Notes: generated by a model from the letters alone, not told the origin. Numbered from the stretch's first letter, positions 1-5,409 are shown. The stretch: 5,449 bases of DNA from Saprospiraceae bacterium (GCA_020628755.1 JAHDEQ010000253.1:1-5449), one strand, 5' to 3'. Numbers and translations are program-made.

Positions 1-566
1 GTTTCTAAAATATCAATCGTTTGTGGGAAAACTCCATTGTCAACAAAAAACTCATTGAAAGTTTCACCTTTATTTCGCTTATTTTTCAAGGCATAAAACA
101 TTGCCATCGCTTCGGCGGCTGCCGTTCCTTCGTCGAGCAAAGAAGCATTGGCAATTGGTAAACCCGTCAGGTCGCTGACCATCGTTTGGAAATTCAATAA
201 GGCTTCCAAACGACCTTGTGCAATCTCGGCTTGATATGGTGTATATTGGGTGTACCAACCTGGATTTTGAAAAATATTTCGCAAAATAACCGAGGGCGTT
301 ATTGTATTGTAATAACCCATTCCGATATACGATTCAAAAACCTTGTTTTGAGCAGCGGTCTGTTTCAATTCTTTCAAATATTCATATTCCGTCATCGCTT
401 CGGGTATGCGAAGTGCCTTTTTAGAGCGAATATTACTAGGGACAGTTTCGTCAATCAACTGGTCGAGCGAAGACAGGCCAATTGTTTGCAACATAGCATT
501 TTTTTCGTCATCATTGATTCCGATATGACGATTGACAAACTGATCGAAAGAATGGAGTTTATTCAT
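1..566 (-). CDS. gcvP: Glycine dehydrogenase (decarboxylating), P-protein, N-terminal part (runs off left edge)
   Basis: P-protein is the PLP-dependent decarboxylase of the glycine cleavage system: it removes the carboxyl group of glycine as CO2 and passes the aminomethyl group to the lipoyl arm of GcvH in the cytoplasm. Translating the minus strand from ATG at 566 gives 188 open codons to the window edge. Recognisable family segments are RHIG at residues 13-16, ETVPSNIR at 40-47, and a highly conserved run from about 79 to 154 containing SYIGMGYYNT, NPGWYTQYTPYQAEIAQGR and DEGTAAAEAM. P-proteins are usually about 950 residues, so only the first fifth is here; the PLP lysine lies outside the window. 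The start is well fixed: an in-frame TAG at 600-602 lies upstream with no other ATG, GTG or TTG between. The gene is divergent from the SDR gene at 800. No frameshift is seen in the visible part. Confidence 0.96.
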   Translation of the reverse strand, partial: MNKLHSFDQFVNRHIGINDDEKNAMLQTIGLSSLDQLIDETVPSNIRSKKALRIPEAMTEYEYLKELKQTAAQNKVFESYIGMGYYNTITPSVILRNIFQNPGWYTQYTPYQAEIAQGRLEALLNFQTMVSDLTGLPIANASLLDEGTAAAEAMAMFYALKNKRNKGETFNEFFVDNGVFPQTIDILE

Positions 567-593
567 GGTGAAATTTAACTTTTTATGTATGCT

Positions 594-646
594 GCTTTCC
601 TAAACTTGAGTTTGGCTATATAGTGCTAGGCAGAGTTTAGTAAAGC
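594..646 (-). repeat. Imperfect 13-bp inverted repeat in the presumed gcvP leader
   Basis: Bases 594-606 (GCTTTCCTAAACT) and 634-646 (AGTTTAGTAAAGC) are reverse complements at 12 of 13 positions and flank a 27-base loop that contains the palindrome CTATATAG (616-623). If gcvP is transcribed from the -7-like element at 682-689, this stem lies within its 5' leader. No T-run follows the stem on either strand, so it does not look like a rho-independent terminator. I do not see the conserved core of a glycine riboswitch. Its role is unknown. Confidence 0.6.
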
Positions 647-681
647 TACTTTATGATATATAAATTTCCTTTACAAAAGTC

Positions 682-689
682 CAAAGATA
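682..689 (-). promoter_or_regulatory. Candidate -7 promoter element for gcvP
   Basis: Read on the minus strand this is TATCTTTG, a full match to the Bacteroidota -7 consensus TAnnTTTG. It lies 116 bases upstream of the gcvP ATG. I find no good TTTG/TTG -33 box at about 19-21 bases further upstream, so this is only half of the expected promoter, and in AT-rich DNA such a match can occur by chance. Confidence 0.35.
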
Positions 690-712
690 AACAATGATTC
701 AAGAATTTTGAT

Positions 713-744
713 TGTAAATTTGACTTTTGAATCTGTATTTTGAC
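713..744 (+). repeat. Imperfect direct repeat in the gcvP/SDR intergenic region
   Basis: TGTAAATTTGAC (713-724) is repeated as TGTATTTTGAC (734-744), the starts being 21 bases apart, or about two helical turns. The spacing would suit a dimeric regulator binding one DNA face, but the sequence is AT-rich and low in complexity. No regulator can be named from it. Confidence 0.3.
715..722 (+). promoter_or_regulatory. Candidate -7 promoter element for the SDR gene
   Basis: TAAATTTG matches TAnnTTTG and lies 78 bases before the TTG start of the SDR gene. No clear -33 TTTG is present at the right spacing. It faces away from the gcvP -7 candidate, with 25 bases between them, so two polymerases could not bind both at once. 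It also forms part of an imperfect direct repeat (713-724 and 734-744). Confidence 0.28.
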
Positions 745-799
745 AACAAAAAAACAATAGTAGTCACTAAGTGTTTAAACTATTGAAAATTATTTCATT

Positions 800-1621
800 T
801 TGATAGAAAAAACGCAAATATCAATTATTGGTTGCGGTTGGTTGGGCTATCCGCTGGCCCTTTTTTTGCAAAAAAAGGGCTGGACGATTTGTGGTTCGTC
901 CCGTTCCGATGAGAAATTGCGCTTATTGGAACAACACAAAATTCGACCTTTTAAAATAAATGTCTCTGACCGTTTACATGGAGACTATAAAGGTTTTTTT
1001 AAAAGTGAAATTCTTATCATCAATATTCCACCTGGACGGCGTAATCCTGAAGTGGTTAAAGACCATACGCGCCAAATTCAGGCCATCATACAAGCTGCAA
1101 AAGAAGGAAAAGTCGAAAAGATTTTATTTGTGAGTTCAACAGGCGTTTATGGCAACGAAAATCGAGTGATGACCGAAGTAGATAAACTTAATCCTGTCCG
1201 AAAATCAGGAATTGCATTAGAAATAATAGAAAAGTCTTTGTTGAAACAAAAAACTTTTCAAACGACAATTGTACGGATGGCAGGTTTGGTTGGTGGTGAA
1301 CGAAAAGCTGGGCGATTTTTGGCGGGTAAAAAAGATATTGCGAATGGTGGCGCACCCATCAATATGGTACATCGAGATGATTGTATTGCTGTGATTTACG
1401 AGATTATTCGACAAGAAAAATGGGGCGATATTTTCAATGTTTGTGCAGATAAACACCCAAGTCGAAAAGATTTTTATACGGCTCAAGCCCTGAAAGATGG
1501 CTTTGAGCCACCACATTTTGCGGACGAAGGGACTGGCGATTATAAAATCATTTCTAATGAAAAAGTAAAACGTGTTTTGGACTATACCTTTCAATATCCC
1601 GATCCAATGCAGTTTCCTTAA
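800..1621 (+). CDS. Atypical SDR-family NAD(P)-binding oxidoreductase/epimerase, YeeZ-like
   Basis: A 273-residue protein with a single Rossmann domain of the extended short-chain dehydrogenase/reductase type. The cofactor loop is GCGWLG (residues 11-16), followed by SSRS (33-36) after the second strand, where NADP(H) or NAD(H) specificity is set. VSSTGVYG (111-118) supplies the active-site strand, and NMVHRDDC (188-195) and FNVCADKHPSRKDFY (212-226) are typical downstream motifs. The usual YxxxK pair is not seen: the expected place reads RKSGIALEIIEK (134-145). This matches the 'atypical' SDR group that includes E. coli YeeZ, whose substrates are unknown, so catalysis cannot be assumed. The start is TTG at 800; the frame is open only from 779, has no ATG upstream, and the Rossmann strand demands a start here. 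The first in-frame ATGs lie far inside the domain. It converges on the lipoprotein gene with 3 bases between stops. Confidence 0.88.
   Translation: MIEKTQISIIGCGWLGYPLALFLQKKGWTICGSSRSDEKLRLLEQHKIRPFKINVSDRLHGDYKGFFKSEILIINIPPGRRNPEVVKDHTRQIQAIIQAAKEGKVEKILFVSSTGVYGNENRVMTEVDKLNPVRKSGIALEIIEKSLLKQKTFQTTIVRMAGLVGGERKAGRFLAGKKDIANGGAPINMVHRDDCIAVIYEIIRQEKWGDIFNVCADKHPSRKDFYTAQALKDGFEPPHFADEGTGDYKIISNEKVKRVLDYTFQYPDPMQFP
857..880. repeat. Perfect 24-bp palindrome inside the SDR gene
   Basis: The sequence is GCCC, seven T, GC, seven A, GGGC: a perfect self-complement of 24 bases. It coincides exactly with codons 20-27 of the SDR gene (Ala-Leu-Phe-Leu-Gln-Lys-Lys-Gly). In RNA it can form a 10-bp stem with a UGCA loop, starting 57 bases after the TTG start. 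There is no T-run after the stem, so it is not a standard terminator. The two seven-base homopolymers are possible slippage sites. Confidence 0.95.
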
Positions 1622-1624
1622 AGA

Positions 1625-2386
1625 CTAAGGATTCTCACACAAAATCATATAATGAAAGGGTAGTGATGTATCATCCGAAATCAAGCGACGAAAACCCGCT
1701 TCTTCCACCACGTTTTCCATTTTGTATAGAGGTATGCGTTGTTCGACTTGTGGAAAAATAGAAGGGATTTTTTTCATTTTAAAGTCAATGATAAGTAGTT
1801 TGCCTCCTTTTTTTAGGCTTTTGTGGAGATTTGATAAGTATTCTACTGGGTTATCGATATACACTAAAGTTTCTGATATTAAAATATCATCTACTTCATT
1901 TTCTTCTAATTTAGCATCGTCAGGTTCGGCAAGTCGAGTTTCGATACGGTTTTCTTCGGCTTCGCCTAATCCTTTTTTTGCTTCGTTGATAAAATTGAGG
2001 GCTTCTTGATCAATATCAACGGCTAATATTTTTGATGCATTAGTACCTCCAGCAAAATAAAGCGTAAAATAACCTTCTGGGCCTGCCCCAATATCGGCAA
2101 TTGTTTTTCCTGCCAAATCTCCAAACATACTAATAGCTAAATAGGGTTTTTGCCATTTGCTACGATCGGAACTTGAATAGCGATTTTTGATGTTGTCAAA
2201 ATTATCAGTTCCGATTTCAGGAGAAGACTTGGGGGCATGATATTCATCATGACCATGACTGTGGGTTTCGCTATAGCTATGTTTATGTTCAATCGGATAT
2301 TTTTTGCTATTATTGTAATCTGCTTGACATGAAGCCAAGAGACATATCAATGATAAGGCGAAATAGCATATTAGGATATTCTTCAT
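1625..2386 (-). CDS. Predicted lipoprotein with His-rich linker and class I SAM-dependent methyltransferase domain
   Basis: A 253-residue protein. Residues 1-20 form a lipoprotein signal: a short charged start (MKN), a hydrophobic core, and the lipobox LASC with Cys20 as the predicted lipidated residue. A linker follows with six histidines between 34 and 50 (HKH, HSHGH, H50), which could bind metal. From about 68 comes a Rossmann methyltransferase: the SAM-binding motif I is ADIGAGPEGYF (97-107), the acidic end of strand 2 is VDID (123-126), and VDDILISETLVYIDNP (165-180) and KGGKLLIIDF (193-202) are motif IV- and V/VI-like. The substrate is not known. Similar His-rich methyltransferases are, as I recall, common in Bacteroidota. 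I place the start at ATG 2386; a TTG at 2389 directly before it is possible and would add one residue. The gene converges with the SDR gene and diverges from ybaK with 79 bases between. Confidence 0.88.
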   Translation of the reverse strand: MKNILICYFALSLICLLASCQADYNNSKKYPIEHKHSYSETHSHGHDEYHAPKSSPEIGTDNFDNIKNRYSSSDRSKWQKPYLAISMFGDLAGKTIADIGAGPEGYFTLYFAGGTNASKILAVDIDQEALNFINEAKKGLGEAEENRIETRLAEPDDAKLEENEVDDILISETLVYIDNPVEYLSNLHKSLKKGGKLLIIDFKMKKIPSIFPQVEQRIPLYKMENVVEEAGFRRLISDDTSLPFHYMILCENP

Positions 2387-2405
2387 CAAAATAGTTCAAT
2401 TTTAA

Positions 2406-2413
2406 CAAAGATA
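2406..2413 (-). promoter_or_regulatory. Candidate -7 promoter element for the lipoprotein gene
   Basis: On the minus strand this reads TATCTTTG, identical to the candidate before gcvP and a full match to TAnnTTTG. It lies 20 bases upstream of the ATG at 2386, giving a leader of roughly 15 bases. No clear -33 box is seen at the expected distance. Confidence 0.42.
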
Positions 2414-2465
2414 AAAAAAGTAGAATAGGCTTTTGCTTGTAGTACTGACAATTTAGAAATTTGAA

Positions 2466-2948
2466 ATGAAAAAAACCAATGCGCTTCGTATTTTAGATAA
2501 AGAAAAAATAGATTATAAAATTTTTGAATACGAATATGACCCTCTCGAAGGTTCGGCCAAAGCTATAGCCGAAAATAGTGCTATTTCGCCTAAACAAGTG
2601 TATAAAACCCTTGTTGGTAAAGGCAATAATACTGGAATTTTGGTAGCAGTTATTCCGAGCGATGCCACACTTGACTTTAAGGCTTTGAGTAAGGTTGCAG
2701 GAAACAAAAAAATGACTTTGATTGCGGTCAAAGAATTGTTAGGTTTGACGGGCTACATTCGTGGGGGCTGTTCGCCTGTAGGGATGAAAAAGAAATTTCC
2801 TGTTTTTATTGATACTTCGATAGAAATACATGATCTGATATATGTCAATGCAGGACAACGAGGTATTTTGATGGGCTTGAATCCTGAGGATTTGGTCAAG
2901 GTGACAGCCGCAGAGGTAGTAGATATTTGTGTAAAAGAAGCGGAATAA
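2466..2948 (+). CDS. ybaK: Cys-tRNA(Pro)/Cys-tRNA(Cys) deacylase, YbaK/EbsC family
   Basis: This 160-residue cytoplasmic protein belongs to the YbaK/ProX editing family, which hydrolyses Cys-tRNA(Pro) made in error by prolyl-tRNA synthetase and so limits cysteine-for-proline mistranslation. The whole length matches YbaK: N-terminal KTNALRILDKEKIDYKIFEY, then QVYKTLV (44-50) with Lys47 at the place of the essential E. coli Lys46, AVIPSDATLDFKALSKVAG (61-79), the loop GYIRGGCSPVGMKKK (96-110) and a C-terminal NAGQRGILMGL (128-138). Length is normal for the family and no key motif is missing. The ATG at 2466 gives the expected N-terminus; upstream is A/T-rich with no Shine-Dalgarno sequence, as usual in Bacteroidota. 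It is divergent from the lipoprotein gene. The next gene in the same direction begins 184 bases later, past two palindromes, so co-transcription is doubtful. Confidence 0.95.
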   Translation: MKKTNALRILDKEKIDYKIFEYEYDPLEGSAKAIAENSAISPKQVYKTLVGKGNNTGILVAVIPSDATLDFKALSKVAGNKKMTLIAVKELLGLTGYIRGGCSPVGMKKKFPVFIDTSIEIHDLIYVNAGQRGILMGLNPEDLVKVTAAEVVDICVKEAE

Positions 2949-3008
2949 ATGAGAATAGTAATGAAAATGAAAAGATAATAGCTATTTAAGTTACCTTTCG
3001 CTTTTATA

Positions 3009-3059
3009 CCGAGAACGGGGTAAAAAACCGAAAATAGAATTAAGGTTTTACCCCTTCGG
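3009..3059. repeat. Palindromic module 1 in the ybaK/cyclase intergenic region
   Basis: The left arm at 3009-3029 (core GGGGTAAAAAACC) pairs with the right arm at 3044-3059 (GGTTTTACCCCTTCGG) with small bulges; the outer CCGA and TCGG also pair. The loop is about 14 A/T-rich bases. It follows the ybaK stop by 60 bases, but no T-run follows the stem, so a rho-independent terminator is unlikely. It lies five bases from module 2 and shares the GGG(G)TAAA core with it. Confidence 0.7.
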
Positions 3060-3063
3060 CATC

Positions 3064-3120
3064 ACTATTCACGGGAAAATTCCCATTAGGGTAAATTCGG
3101 GAATTTATCCCGTGAACAGT
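3064..3120. repeat. Palindromic module 2, long inverted repeat just before the cyclase gene
   Basis: The left arm is 3064-3084 (ACTATTCACGGGA then AAATTCCC) and the right arm 3099-3120 (GGGAATTTATCCC then GTGAACAGT). Compared as reverse complements, they differ by one mismatch and one extra base over 21-22 positions. The 14-base loop is 3085-3098. Alternative pairings exist: GGGTAAATTC (3089-3098) can pair with GAATTTATCCC (3101-3111), and GGGAAAATTCCC (3073-3084) can fold on itself. The right arm contains the upstream GTG of the cyclase reading frame. No terminator T-run follows. Confidence 0.9.
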
Positions 3121-3132
3121 ATATTTAAAAAT

Positions 3133-5184
3133 ATGTCGGACAAAACTCCAAATAAAGAGGCTTTTATCTTATTTGCAGACATTGCAGACTATACTGCTTT
3201 GATGCAAAATGACGAGGCAGATGCGGCAGTTATACTTCAAAAGTTTAGGCTTCGATTACGAGAGATAGTTCCAAAATATCAAGGAAAAGTTATTAATTTT
3301 TATGGCGATGGTGCTTTGTGTATTTTCGAGAATGCTGACCAAATGGTACAAGCTGCCCTGCGATTGCAGGCAGCTTACCGACTAATTCCAGCAGTTCCTG
3401 TCCGTATGGGTTTGCATAGTGGAGAGGTCTTTTTTGAAGACAATAATGCTTACGGCAATGCTATAAATATAGCTTCTAGGATAGAAACAATTGGTGTTGC
3501 AGGGACAATAACTTTTTCAAAAAAAATACAAGAAATTGTACTAAAAGATGAGTCACTTCAAATTGTTAATCTTGGTTCGTTTGCATTTAAAAATGTAGAT
3601 AAAAAGATGGAGATTTTTGCCTTTGCCAATGAAGGACTTATTGTGCCTAAGAAACGTGAAATTAAAGGCAAATTTCAAGAAACTAAAGTACAAATATTAC
3701 CCACAATCCTAGCAACTATACTTGTTATGGGGGGACTTTTTTTTGCTTATAACTACTTTTCTTCGCAGGCTAACGAAGTTTTGAATCGTTCTCTGGCAGT
3801 AATTCCGCTTGAAAACTTAAACAAAGACCCTGAACAAGACTATTTTAGTGATGGTATCACTCAAGATATTCTGACGAATCTATCAAGTATAAAAGAGTTG
3901 CAGGTTATTTCGTTTAGTTCTTCAAAACGCTATAAAAATACAGATAAATCCGTTCAAGAAATTGGAAAAGAGTTAGGGGTAAAGCATTTATTGTTAGGTT
4001 CAGTTCAAAGCGCAGGAAATAAGTTAAGGGTACGAGCCATGTTGGTCAATACCGAAAATGACCAACAACTGTGGGCAAAAAGTTATGACCGAGAAGTAAA
4101 TGACATATTTGAAATTCAATCAGAATTGGCGCAGCATATTGCTTCTGTTCTTAAAACCGAATTGACACCTGCTTTGGCTTCTCGGTTCAATAAAAAACCG
4201 ACCAATAATATTGATGCATATCAATATTATTCTAAAGGAAGGTTTGAATGGGAAAAACGCACCCACAAAAGTTTAGAAAAAGCACTCGAGTATTTTCAAA
4301 AAGCAATTGATTTAGACCCTTCTTTTGCTTTGGCATATTCAGGTCTGGCACAAACATACATAACGCTTGCTTCCAATCAATATGAATTGTCGAGTGTGGC
4401 TTTTCCAAAGAGTTTATCTTACATCGAGAAAACCCTTGAACTCAACCCTGACTTGGCAGATGCTTATACTTCTTATGGAGCATACTATTACGATTATGAA
4501 TTTGATTTTGAGAAGTGTTTATCTTTTTTTCAACGAGCCATTGAGTTGAAACCCAATGATGCCACAGCGCATCAATGGTTGGCAGAGGCTTATTTTGCCA
4601 AAGGCGATATTGTTAATGCTCGAAATGAATTAGAAATTGCCAAAAGCCTAAATCCTAAATCTATTCCTGTTCGATTAGTAGATGCCTATATTTTGCTAGG
4701 CGAAAGTAAGGCGGATAAAGCCATTCAGAAAGTGAAAGATTTGGTAGATGAATACCCTAATGTGGGTCTTTGGCGAGGCTTGTTTTATCATATTCTTTTT
4801 GAAACAGGGCGTAAAGAAGAGGCTATTAATTATATCAATAAGATTGATCCTCATCAGGAAAGTCTAGACTTATGGATAGAAAAATATGCTAAATTTGAGG
4901 AGTTTGATCGCTTAAAAGCTCTAAAAGCAAAAGTTGAAAAACATCCAGATGCTGCCAAAAGGGCTTATTATAATGAAGTCATAGACTTCAAACTCTTGTT
5001 GAAAAAAGGCGAAGTAGAGACTTATATTTCCAAGATAGACTCTTTTATTTTTATACAAAAAAATAGAAGTTTGATGAATCAACAAGCATTTCAACCCCCC
5101 GATTCGGTGATTGCCCATCCGCAATATCAAAAAATGATGCAACGACGTGGTTTTGAGTTGATTGAGCGAAATTTTGAAAAATAA
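3133..5184 (+). CDS. Membrane class III nucleotide cyclase with TolB-N-like domain and TPR repeats
   Basis: A 683-residue protein that would make cAMP or cGMP. Residues 10-130 are a class III cyclase catalytic domain: metal-binding Asp16 (FADI) and Asp59 (YGDG), and the transition-state pair Asn112 and Arg116 (NIASR) are present. The two purine-binding positions appear to be Asn55 and Asn105, where Lys and Asp/Thr are usual, so the substrate is uncertain. A basic stretch (172-185) precedes one membrane helix (about 187-207), suggesting cyclase inside and the rest in the periplasm. Residues 220-345 (SLAVIPLENL, DYFSDGIT, SYDREVNDIFEIQ) match the TolB-N/FlgO-like domain of COG5616. About six TPR-like helix pairs fill 362-575, and the end (AHPQYQKMMQRRGF) resembles other cyclase-TPR proteins. 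The frame opens at GTG 3112, but that codon lies in a hairpin arm; ATG 3133, after A/T-rich sequence, is my choice. No promoter is clear. Confidence 0.92.
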   Translation: MSDKTPNKEAFILFADIADYTALMQNDEADAAVILQKFRLRLREIVPKYQGKVINFYGDGALCIFENADQMVQAALRLQAAYRLIPAVPVRMGLHSGEVFFEDNNAYGNAINIASRIETIGVAGTITFSKKIQEIVLKDESLQIVNLGSFAFKNVDKKMEIFAFANEGLIVPKKREIKGKFQETKVQILPTILATILVMGGLFFAYNYFSSQANEVLNRSLAVIPLENLNKDPEQDYFSDGITQDILTNLSSIKELQVISFSSSKRYKNTDKSVQEIGKELGVKHLLLGSVQSAGNKLRVRAMLVNTENDQQLWAKSYDREVNDIFEIQSELAQHIASVLKTELTPALASRFNKKPTNNIDAYQYYSKGRFEWEKRTHKSLEKALEYFQKAIDLDPSFALAYSGLAQTYITLASNQYELSSVAFPKSLSYIEKTLELNPDLADAYTSYGAYYYDYEFDFEKCLSFFQRAIELKPNDATAHQWLAEAYFAKGDIVNARNELEIAKSLNPKSIPVRLVDAYILLGESKADKAIQKVKDLVDEYPNVGLWRGLFYHILFETGRKEEAINYINKIDPHQESLDLWIEKYAKFEEFDRLKALKAKVEKHPDAAKRAYYNEVIDFKLLLKKGEVETYISKIDSFIFIQKNRSLMNQQAFQPPDSVIAHPQYQKMMQRRGFELIERNFEK

Positions 5185-5216
5185 CGTGCATATTTATCAA
5201 ATACTTCTTAGCTTTG
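5185..5216 (+). promoter_or_regulatory. Candidate promoter for the small membrane protein
   Basis: TAGCTTTG at 5209-5216 matches the Bacteroidota -7 element TAnnTTTG. A weak -33 candidate, CGTG, sits at 5185-5188 with 20 bases between, the right spacing but not the consensus TTTG. The start codon at 5254 is 37 bases after the -7 element. It lies directly after the cyclase stop, so the small gene is probably transcribed on its own. Confidence 0.45.
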
Positions 5217-5253
5217 CAACTCAATTTTAAAACACATTAAAATTTATAATAAA

Positions 5254-5409
5254 ATGGCGGAAGCTAAATCTTCAAGAGGACTCGACTGGATTTTATTTTT
5301 GGTGTCTTTAGCGGCATGTATTTTTATGCTCATTTTTGTAAACGAATGGTTTTGGGTGACTTTACCATTTTTATTTACTTACATGGTGAAAGCTTTTGAC
5401 TGGCTCTAA
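5254..5409 (+). CDS. Small hydrophobic membrane protein of unknown function, 51 residues
   Basis: ATG at 5254 opens a 51-codon frame ending in TAA at 5407-5409. The protein starts with a short polar, basic stretch (MAEAKSSRGLD), has a strong membrane helix at about 12-29 (ILFLVSLAACIFMLIFV), and a second hydrophobic stretch rich in aromatic residues at about 32-44, then a short tail KAFDWL. It probably sits in the inner membrane with one or two spans. I do not recognise a family and propose no function. Support for it being real comes from the A-rich start region (ATAATAAAATG), the promoter-like sequence upstream, a coherent hydrophobic pattern, and a fitting position in a gap between genes. 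The main doubt is its length. Confidence 0.68.
   Translation: MAEAKSSRGLDWILFLVSLAACIFMLIFVNEWFWVTLPFLFTYMVKAFDWL

Noticed and set aside
216..578. Plus-strand open frame of 120 codons
   Set aside because: It lies opposite the clear gcvP coding sequence on the minus strand and its translation has no recognisable features.
567..690. Glycine riboswitch before gcvP
   Set aside because: A stem is present but I do not see the conserved purine-rich core motifs of that riboswitch class by eye.
1217..1594. Minus-strand open frame of 125 codons inside the SDR gene
   Set aside because: Shadow of the SDR gene; the plus-strand frame carries all family motifs.
1722..2009. Plus-strand open frame of 95 codons opposite the methyltransferase
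   Set aside because: Antisense to well-supported methyltransferase motifs; Ser/Phe-rich composition typical of a shadow frame.
2432..2463. TTTG and TAGAAATTTG as a promoter for ybaK
   Set aside because: The -7 part has four bases instead of two between TA and TTTG, and transcription would begin at or after the start codon.
2513..2731. Minus-strand open frame of 72 codons opposite ybaK
   Set aside because: Antisense to a full-length, well-conserved ybaK.
3009..3120. The two palindromes as rho-independent terminators of ybaK
   Set aside because: Neither stem is followed by a run of T on either strand.
4367..4549. Short plus-strand open frame of 60 codons within the TPR region
   Set aside because: Out-of-frame shadow of the cyclase gene, whose TPR periodicity continues through it without a break.
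4921..5142. Minus-strand open frame of 73 codons opposite the end of the cyclase gene
   Set aside because: Shadow of the cyclase C-terminus.
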